Origin: Pseudaquidulcibacter sp964557085
Lineage (GTDB): Bacteria; Pseudomonadota; Alphaproteobacteria; Caulobacterales; Aquidulcibacteraceae
Assembly (NCBI GenBank): GCA_964557085.1
Contig: CAZKYS010000065.1
Coordinates: 1-13,751 of the forward strand
Direction: 5' to 3'
DNA length: 13,751 bases
The notes beneath the pieces are model-generated. The model was not told the origin of the DNA. It did not search any database and was given only the letters and a program-made list of their open reading frames with translations. Made by a program: the position numbers and the translations under genes. The stretch's first letter is position 1. Each line of letters starts with the position of its first letter. Below, piece after piece: positions 5,783 through 13,711 of this stretch.

Positions 5783-8500
5783 ATGAAAATTATAGACACA
5801 CTCTTCAAAAGCTATTTTCCCAAAGCAAAACGCGAGATGGACGATACCGTCCGTATGGATATGGTGTTACATAATTTATCTGGCTTTTCACATGGTATCT
5901 TAGTTGCACGTTTGCTTATGTGCATTGGTGTCTATTATTATATTGGCATTGTCCCAGCAATCATTACCTTTATCGGCTTTGAGGCCGCGCGTCAGGTTAC
6001 TGATAATCTGCTTACATGGGTAAAAGAAAAATTAGTAAGAAAAGAAATATCGCTAAAAGCCGCCGAGAATATATTAATTATAGACCCATTGTTGAAAGTT
6101 ATCGGTGTTGGAATTGTTTTTACTTTTTTAAATAAAAGCACAAATCACAATGCACATGATGCGTCATACCTTCTTCTTTTTGGTAATCTTGCGCTGCAAA
6201 TCTATCAAAATTCAAATTCAATGAAATTGTCATTAGCGGCAGTATTATCATCCATTTCATTAATTTTCGCGCACATTATTAATGATGATATAGCCAATAT
6301 TGATGTGGCTTCTTATGTTGCGCCGGCTTTATTTTCCTTATTGATGATTGCCCTTTCTTTGCTTTCATATCGTGACCGCAGACGTGGTTTAGATATACGC
6401 AAGGAAATGCTTGATAAAACTTCAAGATTACAAGATTTACTTTCAGAGCAAGAAAAAGAAAAAATTACCGGTCAAAATGTTGAACGCCTTGCCAAAGTTG
6501 GACGCTTCTCTTGGATATTTAAAGGGGGGAAATATTGGTCACCAGGTGCATATTCTGCTTTAGGTTTTGAAGAAGCAAAAGCGCCGCCTTCAAACGAAGA
6601 TTTCCTTGAAAGTATTTATGAAGGCGATCGCGATAATTATGTTAAAAACCTAAAATTTGCACGTGAAAATTCGACTGCTTTTGAATTTGGTTTCAAAATC
6701 AGAGGCCATAATGGTGAATTAAAACATGTATTTGCACATGGCGCGCCTATTTTAGATAATGATGGTAAAACCATTGGTTTTGACGGAATTGTTGTTGACC
6801 AAACTCATGCCGCAAAAGCATTGGATTCGCTTGAAAGTGCCAAAGAATTATTGAACCTTGCGCTTATAAATGGTCGTTCCGTTGTGCTTGAACATGATTT
6901 AGAAAAAGGCTCTATTCGTGGCTATGGTGCGCTTGATATATTTGATTTTGCGCAAGATGATGATCCAAAACATTTAGAAGATAAAGTTATGCGTTGCCTT
7001 GGTCGCCGCGATACACATATTGTGTTTGGTGCAATGGGCCGTGCCGAAGCATCTGGTGAAATCCAATATGCAGAACATCGCATTGTTCACTCTGATGGCG
7101 AAGAATTAAATGTTCGCGTTGCAATGGGCATAGAGGGTTCACTTGAAAATGGAAAAGGGCGCTTAATAAGCATTACAACCGATATTACCGAAGAAGTAAA
7201 ACGCCGCCGCGAACTTGCAAATGCATTACACGAAAGCCAAAGGGCAAGCCGCGTTAAATCTGAATTCTTGGCAAATATGAGCCATGAAATAAGAACCCCA
7301 TTAAATGGCGTTATTGCGGTTGCGGGGATTTTGGCAAAAACTGAACTTGATGATAATCAAACTGAAATGGTTAAACTAATCGAAAGTTCAGGCGATACTT
7401 TAAGCCATATTATTAATGACGTTTTGGATTTAGCGCGTGTTGAATCTGGAAGACTTGAAGTTGAAAAAATTGAATTCAACCTTAAAGATGCTTTAAATTC
7501 AGTGACTGCATTATTTGGTGTTAAAGCTGATGAAAAAGGTTTGATTTTCAACATTGAAACAGATGAAAGCTCTAATAAACAAGTATTTGGCGACCCAACG
7601 CGCCTGCGTCAAATAATTGGTAATTTGTTATCTAATGCTATTAAATTTACTTCAACAGGAAGCGTATCACTTACCGCCAAGTCTGAATTGATTGAAGGCA
7701 CGCAAAACGAATATAAATACGAGTTTATAGTTACTGATACAGGCGAAGGCATGTCTGAGGATGTAGTTTACAGATTGTTTGAACGTTTTGAACAAGCCGA
7801 TGGTTCAATAACACGCAAACATGGTGGCTCTGGCTTGGGATTATCAATTTCGCGTGCTCTTGCAAAATTAATGGGTGGCGATATTGAGGTTCAATCAGAA
7901 TTAGGTAGGGGCTCAACGTTTATTTTAACATTACCATTAAAATGTGCGAATGATTGCGAAACTTGCAGTCTTGATTGTCCTAAAGCTAAACTTACAAATA
8001 TCGACCAAAGGACAAATATTGTTGAAAATACAGAAATTGAAACAATATATGACGATGTAATTGAAGTAGTTGATGAAGAAAATAGCGACGAATTACGTAT
8101 TTTAGGTGTTGATGATAATGCAACTAATCGCCGCGTTCTTGATATGGTTCTAAGGCCAGTTGGTGTAAATCTTACTTTATGTGAAAACGGCCTAGAAGCA
8201 TTTGAAACATATAAAGTTCAAAACTTTGACATTATTCTTATGGATTTACAAATGCCGGTTATGGATGGTTTAACCTCTATTAGAAAAATTCGCGAACTTG
8301 AAGCGGCGTCTGGTAAATATACCCCAATAATTGCCGTTTCTGCAAATGCCATGAGCCACCATGTAGAAGAAGCAATAAGCGCAGGTGCAGATATGCATAT
8401 TGCAAAACCTTTTACCCCACAAATGTTAATTGACGGAATAGAGCGCGGCTTATCACTAAAAGACAATTCAACAAATTCCAACTCTGCAAATTATGCGTAA
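5783..8500 (+). CDS. Membrane hybrid histidine kinase with two PAS-like domains and a receiver
   Basis: A 905-residue inner-membrane hybrid sensor kinase. Residues ~36-195 hold about six hydrophobic segments (36-66, 98-116, 126-142, 147-165, 177-195); a charged helical linker follows (~196-235). PAS-like units cover ~236-342 (WSPGAYSALGFEEA ... DGIVVDQT) and ~353-472 (GRSVVLEHDLEKG ... ISITTDITEEV). HisKA has the phospho-acceptor His501 in MSHEIRTPLNGV; the ATPase has the N box (GNLLSNAIKFT), DTGEGM, FERFEQAD and GGSGLGLSIS. The receiver (~771-890) has D777/D778, phospho-acceptor D821 in LMDLQMPVMDG, S853 in place of the common Thr, and K875. Between kinase and receiver lies CX3CX2CX3C (C721, C725, C728, C732). 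There is no HPt domain. The ligand is unknown. The next gene is its paralogue. Confidence 0.93.
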   Translation: MKIIDTLFKSYFPKAKREMDDTVRMDMVLHNLSGFSHGILVARLLMCIGVYYYIGIVPAIITFIGFEAARQVTDNLLTWVKEKLVRKEISLKAAENILIIDPLLKVIGVGIVFTFLNKSTNHNAHDASYLLLFGNLALQIYQNSNSMKLSLAAVLSSISLIFAHIINDDIANIDVASYVAPALFSLLMIALSLLSYRDRRRGLDIRKEMLDKTSRLQDLLSEQEKEKITGQNVERLAKVGRFSWIFKGGKYWSPGAYSALGFEEAKAPPSNEDFLESIYEGDRDNYVKNLKFARENSTAFEFGFKIRGHNGELKHVFAHGAPILDNDGKTIGFDGIVVDQTHAAKALDSLESAKELLNLALINGRSVVLEHDLEKGSIRGYGALDIFDFAQDDDPKHLEDKVMRCLGRRDTHIVFGAMGRAEASGEIQYAEHRIVHSDGEELNVRVAMGIEGSLENGKGRLISITTDITEEVKRRRELANALHESQRASRVKSEFLANMSHEIRTPLNGVIAVAGILAKTELDDNQTEMVKLIESSGDTLSHIINDVLDLARVESGRLEVEKIEFNLKDALNSVTALFGVKADEKGLIFNIETDESSNKQVFGDPTRLRQIIGNLLSNAIKFTSTGSVSLTAKSELIEGTQNEYKYEFIVTDTGEGMSEDVVYRLFERFEQADGSITRKHGGSGLGLSISRALAKLMGGDIEVQSELGRGSTFILTLPLKCANDCETCSLDCPKAKLTNIDQRTNIVENTEIETIYDDVIEVVDEENSDELRILGVDDNATNRRVLDMVLRPVGVNLTLCENGLEAFETYKVQNFDIILMDLQMPVMDGLTSIRKIRELEAASGKYTPIIAVSANAMSHHVEEAISAGADMHIAKPFTPQMLIDGIERGLSLKDNSTNSNSANYA
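7268..7317 (+). repeat. 50-bp direct repeat at the HisKA box, copy 1
   Basis: These 50 bases are identical to 10499-10548 in the next kinase gene. They encode the sequence around the phospho-acceptor His (LANMSHEIRTPLNGVIA). Identity includes third codon positions, unlike most of the two genes, which suggests recent duplication with local gene conversion. Confidence 0.85.
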
Positions 8501-8502
8501 TC

Positions 8503-8527
8503 TGCATATGCAAAAAAATATTTTTTT
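8503..8527. repeat. Adjacent palindromes in the kinase-kinase spacer
   Basis: TGCATATGCA (8503-8512) is a perfect 10-bp palindrome, overlapped at its last base by A7-TA-T7 (8512-8527), a perfect 16-bp one. They begin two bases after the first kinase's stop codon. The A and T tracts suggest bent DNA or a weak termination site. The remaining spacer to the next start is A/T-rich, with no clear promoter or Shine-Dalgarno. Confidence 0.4.
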
Positions 8528-8584
8528 CATTTGCTATGGATTTGAATTAAAACAATATTTGTATTTGTGTAATATGATGTAATC

Positions 8585-11500
8585 ATGAAATTTAATAACT
8601 TACCAGTTGTAAAACACTTTCATGATATAGATAATATGTCATCTGACGCGCAATATCTTGCAATCGAGCGTACATTAGAACTCTTTGGGCGTTTTACTTC
8701 TGATTTTCTAATCGGCCGTATTATAACGGTTTTTGCTGTTTATGCGATGTCAGGCCCAACTTTGGCCTTTACCGCTTTATGTATTTTGTTTGGCTTAAGT
8801 TATATACAAAAATATGCATTAATTGGCTTAAAAGAAGCAATTAAAAACAAGAGCATAAGCCCTAAAGAAATTGAAAATGAATTGGTTTTCCATTCAATAT
8901 TGCGCTTTATGCTTACGGGTGCAGTATATATTTGTTTTGTAATAAAGGGCGGAAGCTTTTCACATGCAGCAGGTGCATTTTACATTGCGGCGCATTGTTT
9001 GATTTTCATTTCACAAAGTTCACTTGTGCCGCGCGCGATGTTTGCAGGACTTATAACAATAATAGTTTCTTCACTGCTTGGTTCGGCAACAGAATTTTTC
9101 TCACACAATGATTTTTCGCCTTTAGGAATTGTTTTGTTTTTTGGTTATGCAATATTTCTTATTGCCGAAAGAATAATCCAACTTTCACAAAGCGGCTTTT
9201 TATCTGAAGTTAAACTTGCAAGTGAGGTTAAATCTTCACTATCCCATGTTGAAAAATTCGAAATTGAAAAACAACAGCGTGAAAAATTAGAAACTGCGGC
9301 AGGGGTTGGGCTTTATAATTGGTATTATGAAGATAATTTGCATTGTTGGTCAAAAGGAACATTTCTTGCGCTTGGTCGCGAAGAAGCACGTGGCGTTCCA
9401 ACACGCGAAGAATTCCTTGATTTATTAAGGCCAGAAGACCGCGATAATTATACAGAATGCACACGTCATGCGCGAAAAACAAAAACCCCATTCAGTATTG
9501 AATTTTCAATAAAGGGTGATGATGGCAATTATCGTCATATCTTCCTACACGGCGATAGCATTTTAGACGATAAAGGCGATGCAATAGGCCTAAGCGGTAT
9601 AATTGTTGATCAAACAATTATGAAAACGTCATTGGAAAATGCCAATAAAGCACGTCAAGTTTTACAATTGGCATTAGAATCTGCAAAAGCGGTTGTTATT
9701 GAAAAAGATTATAAAAACGGAACAATTGAAACCTTTGGCAATATAAGTTCGCAATTGTCTTTGGATAAATATGCTGAAAGTGGTTATACATCGCATATGC
9801 TGCAAGAGATGATAATCAAAGGTTTGGGTGAAGAAAGTCAGCAAATCATTGATGAATTAATCGATAATGCAGAAGCCACAGGCGAAATTCAATCCGCTTT
9901 GCACAAATATACATTTGTAAATGGCGATGTCATTGATGCTAAAACAAATGTTTATGTTGAAGGTAAGCCATCGCAATTCAATGGGCGTGTGATTGCCGTT
10001 ACAACCGATGTAAGCGAAGATATTAGACGCCAACGTCAATTAATGACCGCTTTGGTTAAAGAAACAGGTGCAAAATCATTGTTGAATATGGCGCTTACTT
10101 CTGGGCGTTCTATCATTCTTACTACTGATACGCGTGGTAATATTATCGAAATTTTTGGTGATTCTTCATTATTTGGTATTGATGCAAATGATGATTTTGC
10201 AACCCAAACAAGTAAAATCCGCAATGCAACGCCGCGTGAAGAAGCCATAAAACATATTGCCGCCCGCAATGCCCTTAGTCAGACGCACAAGGCCCAAATC
10301 TATGAACACAAAATAATTCTTGAAGATGGCACACAATTATATTTGCGCGTTGTTCTTACGCTTGCGAACGGCGGCTCAAAACGTGGTTCAAGATATATTG
10401 CAATCGCCACAGATATTACCGAAGAAGTTGCACGCCGCGATGCTTTAACCAAGGCACTTGATGAAGCTAAAAAGGCAAGCCGTGTTAAATCAGAATTTTT
10501 GGCAAATATGAGCCATGAAATAAGAACCCCATTAAATGGCGTTATTGCTGTTGCATCAGTATTATCAGGAACAAAACTTGATAAAGACCAATATGAAATG
10601 GTCAAATTAGTTGAATCATCTGGCGAGACTTTAAAAAGCCTATTGAATGATATTTTGGATTTAGCGCGCGTTGAATCTGGTCGCCTTGAAATTGAACAGA
10701 CTAATTTTAATCTAAAAGATGCTTTGAATGCATCGGGCGCATTGTTCAAAGTGAAGGCCGAAGAAAAAGGTATAGCATTCAATACTATCATTGATGAATA
10801 TGTTGATACAACTTATCTTGGCGATCCAACGCGCATCAAACAGGTTGTTTCAAATCTTTTATCAAATGCCATTAAATTCACGAAATCTGGTGGCGTTACT
10901 ATGAAAGTTAAATGTAACAAACCAGATAAGAATAAAAATTCGAAAATCACTATCGACATTATTGATACTGGAATGGGTATTTCAGAAGAAAATGTTCAAA
11001 CACTTTTCGAACGCTTTGAACAAGTTGATGGTTCAATTACCCGCGAACATGGTGGCTCTGGCCTTGGGCTTGCGATTTCTAAAAATCTATCAAAATTGAT
11101 GGGCGGCGATATAAGTGTAAGTTCAAAATTGGGCAAAGGCACAAAGTTTACATTCACTTTCTGCATTAAAGCCATTGAACAAAATCAAGAAGATACAATC
11201 ACCGCCGATGATAATGATATAATTCAAAACGAAGATATTATTCGGGTTTTAGCGGCTGATGATAATGAAACAAACCGCAGAATATTAGAATTAATATTAA
11301 AGCCTTTAGGTATTGAACTTGTACTCTGCGAAAATGGCAAACAGGCACTTGAACAATTCAAACAGCAGAAATTTGATGTTGTTCTAATGGATTTGCAAAT
11401 GCCCGTTATGGATGGATTAAGCGCGTTGGAAAAAATGTGTGCTTATCAACGCACCAATAAACTAAGCCATACGCCAATGATTGCACTTTCTGCAAATGCA

Positions 11501-11650
11501 ATGTCGCATCACATTGAAGAGGCCAAAAAAGCAGGCGCAGACCTTCATATTGCAAAGCCTTTCACACCTGACGGTTTAATCAAAGGCATTACGAATGCAA
11601 TTGAAAAAAATAATGCCGCCAACAATATAATTTCGTCGGCGGCAATATAA
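8585..11650 (+). CDS. Membrane hybrid histidine kinase with three PAS-like domains and a receiver
   Basis: A 1021-residue paralogue of the preceding kinase, 84 bases after it. Residues ~38-196 hold about six hydrophobic segments (40-56, 57-75, 103-121, 127-145, 148-166, 178-196) in the same layout. PAS-like units follow at ~236-345 (CWSKGTFLALGREEA), ~355-482 and ~496-615; the last resembles the second PAS of the neighbour (LLN-x-AL-xx-GRS opening, ATDITEEV end), so the middle one is the extra unit. HisKA carries His644 (MSHEIRTPLNGV); the ATPase has SNLLSNAIKFT, DTGMGIS, FERFEQVD and GGSGLGLAIS. The receiver has D892/D893, phospho-acceptor D936 in LMDLQMPVMDG, S969 and K991. It lacks the neighbour's cysteine cluster and any HPt domain. 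No good ribosome site precedes the ATG. Its last codons overlap a terminator for the convergent gene. Confidence 0.93.
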   Translation: MKFNNLPVVKHFHDIDNMSSDAQYLAIERTLELFGRFTSDFLIGRIITVFAVYAMSGPTLAFTALCILFGLSYIQKYALIGLKEAIKNKSISPKEIENELVFHSILRFMLTGAVYICFVIKGGSFSHAAGAFYIAAHCLIFISQSSLVPRAMFAGLITIIVSSLLGSATEFFSHNDFSPLGIVLFFGYAIFLIAERIIQLSQSGFLSEVKLASEVKSSLSHVEKFEIEKQQREKLETAAGVGLYNWYYEDNLHCWSKGTFLALGREEARGVPTREEFLDLLRPEDRDNYTECTRHARKTKTPFSIEFSIKGDDGNYRHIFLHGDSILDDKGDAIGLSGIIVDQTIMKTSLENANKARQVLQLALESAKAVVIEKDYKNGTIETFGNISSQLSLDKYAESGYTSHMLQEMIIKGLGEESQQIIDELIDNAEATGEIQSALHKYTFVNGDVIDAKTNVYVEGKPSQFNGRVIAVTTDVSEDIRRQRQLMTALVKETGAKSLLNMALTSGRSIILTTDTRGNIIEIFGDSSLFGIDANDDFATQTSKIRNATPREEAIKHIAARNALSQTHKAQIYEHKIILEDGTQLYLRVVLTLANGGSKRGSRYIAIATDITEEVARRDALTKALDEAKKASRVKSEFLANMSHEIRTPLNGVIAVASVLSGTKLDKDQYEMVKLVESSGETLKSLLNDILDLARVESGRLEIEQTNFNLKDALNASGALFKVKAEEKGIAFNTIIDEYVDTTYLGDPTRIKQVVSNLLSNAIKFTKSGGVTMKVKCNKPDKNKNSKITIDIIDTGMGISEENVQTLFERFEQVDGSITREHGGSGLGLAISKNLSKLMGGDISVSSKLGKGTKFTFTFCIKAIEQNQEDTITADDNDIIQNEDIIRVLAADDNETNRRILELILKPLGIELVLCENGKQALEQFKQQKFDVVLMDLQMPVMDGLSALEKMCAYQRTNKLSHTPMIALSANAMSHHIEEAKKAGADLHIAKPFTPDGLIKGITNAIEKNNAANNIISSAAI
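10499..10548 (+). repeat. 50-bp direct repeat at the HisKA box, copy 2
   Basis: Second copy of the identical block at 7268-7317, in the same orientation 3.2 kb away and in the same protein context. Homologous exchange between copies would fuse the two kinase genes in frame. Confidence 0.85.
11604..11644 (-). terminator. Terminator of the VWA gene, inside the end of the second kinase gene
   Basis: On the minus strand TGCCGCC (11644-11638) pairs with GGCGGCA (11620-11614) around a 17-base A/T-rich loop, followed by TTA and a T7 run (11610-11604). On the + strand the hairpin is not followed by T residues, so it suits the leftward transcript. It lies 24 bases past the VWA stop codon and entirely within the coding sequence of the convergent kinase gene. 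Confidence 0.65.
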
Positions 11651-11667
11651 TTCATTTGTTTAATAAA

Positions 11668-13539
11668 CTATTTGTTTAATTCATCTGCTTTTTTAACAAG
11701 GTCGATAAATTCTTTATCCATTCCGCTTGAAACAGCGCCTTCCGAAGATTGGGCAAGATTAATAATATCGCTATATTTATAATCACCAATCCAAGGGTCT
11801 TGGCGCAATTTTTGACCAAATGAAGCAACCGCAAGTGCAAATTTAGTTGAATTTGGTGCGCTTCTTAAATCGCCAAATTCATCTTTTGGCGTAATTGCAC
11901 GTTCAATAAGTTTTGATTGATTTTCACCTGGCAATTTATAGCGCAATCTTAAGAACGCAATTTCACCATTTTTTGCTGGCGTAACTTGCGCTTCGCTTTG
12001 ATACCTAAGTGGGTCATTGACAATTTTTGCGCCAATTGGCGTAATTTCGTAAATCGCGGTTACTTGATGACCTGCGCCAATTTCACCTGCATCAACTTTG
12101 TCATTATTAAAGTCTTCGCGATTAAGTGCGCGGGTTTCATAACCAACAAGGCGCCATTCTGAAACGGCTTTTGGGTTAAATTCTACTTGCGCTTTCACAT
12201 CATTGGCAATTGGGAACATATTGGCGCTAAAATCATCATGGAATATTTTGCGCGCTTCGCTTAATGTATCTACATATGCTGCAATACCATTTCCGTTTTG
12301 CGCCAATGCCTGCATGGTTTCATCATCATAATTATCACCACCAAAACCAAATACGGACAAATAAATTCCGCTTTCACGTTTTTTAGCAATAATTGATTTT
12401 AATCTTTCAGGGTCATAAACCCCAACATTGAAATCACCATCCGTCAAAAGTGCAATACGGTTCACACCATCTTTTTGGAAATTTTTCTGCGCAAGTTTAT
12501 ATGCAAGTTCAATTCCTTCACCGCCCGCAGTAGAGCCACCAGCTTGAAGATTTTCCATAGCACAAACAATATCTCGGGTTTCATTGCCTTGGGTTGGGTT
12601 TAAAACAACACCACTTGCACCTGCATAAACCACCATTGAAACATGGTCACGACTATCTAATTGCGGAAGCAGTGTGCGAATGGCTTTTTTAGCAAGTGGC
12701 AATTTATTTTCATCCGACATCGAACCTGAAACATCAAGTAACAAAACAAGGTTTAATGGCGGCCTCTGGCTTTGGGTTTTGTTATAACCTTGAAGGCCAA
12801 TATGAACTATTTTTTTATCCTTATTCCATGGTGATGGTGCCACAGTTACATTGGTTGAAAATGGTGCTTTTTTATCGCTTGGGTTTTGATATTGATATTT
12901 GAAATAATTCAGAAATTCTTCGACACGAACTTCATCTTTCCCTGGTAATTCACCCTCATTAATCAAGCGTCTTGAATTTGTGTAAGATGCGCTATCAACT
13001 TCCATAGCAAAGGTTGAAACAGGCTGTTCGGCAACTGATTTAACACTGTTTATAGTTGATTTTGGATAGGCCTCTGTATTTGGTTCGCCAGGGATTGCAT
13101 AAGGATTTGGTGCAGCGTTTGGCTTTTTGTTTGAGCTACGCGCACTAGTAATCAATAATGCACCTTCTGAAACCTGTTCAGTCAAAGGTTCAGGTTTACT
13201 TGCGTCTTGGCTTACCTTCGCAGGTGGTGGCGGGGCTGGCGGAGGTGGAGGAGGTGGTGGCACAGGTGCAGCTTGCACAACTCTCGGCAAATAGGCTATT
13301 GGCGGCGATGAAAGGGATTTGTTTTTCGCACCGAAATTGCGATTATCCTCATCCATTACCGAAGGACATTTAAAATCCATTTCAGTAATATCTTCGCCAA
13401 AATATTTACTTTTTATGATTTTCGCATTTTGTGCATTAACGGGCGCAAAGCTCATTAATGAAACCGCGCCAATTTGCGCGCTAATAAAACCAATTGTCGC
13501 AAGTGTGTTTGCGATATTTGCAAAATATTTTTTTGCCAT
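11668..13539 (-). CDS. Secreted von Willebrand factor A domain protein, YfbK type
   Basis: A 623-residue exported protein. A signal peptide is evident (MAKK, hydrophobic ~12-31, likely cleavage after PVNA at 36). A disordered section contains eight consecutive Pro then APPPP (~93-106). The family's N-terminal domain runs ~171-258 (EQPVSTFAMEVDSASYTNSR ... VRVEEFLNYF ... APSPWNKDKKIVHIGLQG). The VWA domain (~262-430) has a complete metal-binding MIDAS: D269-V-S271-G-S273, T337 in GGSTAGG and D367 in LLTDGDFN. The C-terminal ~180 residues match the DUF3520-like part of YfbK homologues (WRLVGYETRALNREDF ... PWIGDYKYSDIINLA). The start at 13539 is set by GGAGG five bases upstream (13545-13549), the best ribosome site in the window. 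Such proteins probably bind partner proteins in the periplasm or at the outer surface; the partner is unknown. It converges on the kinases. Confidence 0.92.
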   Translation of the reverse strand: MAKKYFANIANTLATIGFISAQIGAVSLMSFAPVNAQNAKIIKSKYFGEDITEMDFKCPSVMDEDNRNFGAKNKSLSSPPIAYLPRVVQAAPVPPPPPPPPAPPPPAKVSQDASKPEPLTEQVSEGALLITSARSSNKKPNAAPNPYAIPGEPNTEAYPKSTINSVKSVAEQPVSTFAMEVDSASYTNSRRLINEGELPGKDEVRVEEFLNYFKYQYQNPSDKKAPFSTNVTVAPSPWNKDKKIVHIGLQGYNKTQSQRPPLNLVLLLDVSGSMSDENKLPLAKKAIRTLLPQLDSRDHVSMVVYAGASGVVLNPTQGNETRDIVCAMENLQAGGSTAGGEGIELAYKLAQKNFQKDGVNRIALLTDGDFNVGVYDPERLKSIIAKKRESGIYLSVFGFGGDNYDDETMQALAQNGNGIAAYVDTLSEARKIFHDDFSANMFPIANDVKAQVEFNPKAVSEWRLVGYETRALNREDFNNDKVDAGEIGAGHQVTAIYEITPIGAKIVNDPLRYQSEAQVTPAKNGEIAFLRLRYKLPGENQSKLIERAITPKDEFGDLRSAPNSTKFALAVASFGQKLRQDPWIGDYKYSDIINLAQSSEGAVSSGMDKEFIDLVKKADELNK

Positions 13540-13610
13540 TCAATCCTCCAATAAACTAACCCAATTATTAATTATATTTATTTGGGGCGATTAAAGGGTA
13601 AGATTAAGGC

Positions 13611-13630
13611 AAAAAAAAGATTATATCTTT
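13611..13630 (-). terminator. Weak terminator-like hairpin upstream of the VWA gene
   Basis: On the minus strand AAAGAT (13630-13625) pairs with ATCTTT (13621-13616) around a 3-base loop, and the T tract continues to 13611. The stem has only six mostly A/T pairs, so it is a poor but correctly shaped terminator for a gene entering from the right edge. Confidence 0.35.
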
Positions 13631-13711
13631 GGGCTTATGATTAATTTTGGTAATAAGATTAATGGCCAAAGCATTAAATATAGGTTTGGCACCCACCACA
13701 TTAATTCAAAG

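Noticed and set aside
8574..8582. Mini-ORF ATG-ATG-TAA two bases before the second kinase start
   Set aside because: Such a short upstream ORF is expected by chance in A/T-rich DNA and has no ribosome site; no evidence of translational coupling.
10300..10791. 163-codon minus-strand open frame inside the second kinase gene
   Set aside because: It lies opposite the HisKA region, a strongly conserved coding stretch, and has no ribosome site or family features; shadow of the + strand gene.
11654..11680. 11-bp direct repeat ATTTGTTTAAT at the kinase/VWA junction
   Set aside because: The second copy overlaps the VWA stop and last codons, and such A/T-rich words recur often here; no further support for a functional site.
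13158..13373. Plus-strand open frame opposite the VWA N-terminal section
   Set aside because: Its Val/Gly/Ala/Leu-rich composition is the complement of poly-proline and signal-region codons, not a separate gene.
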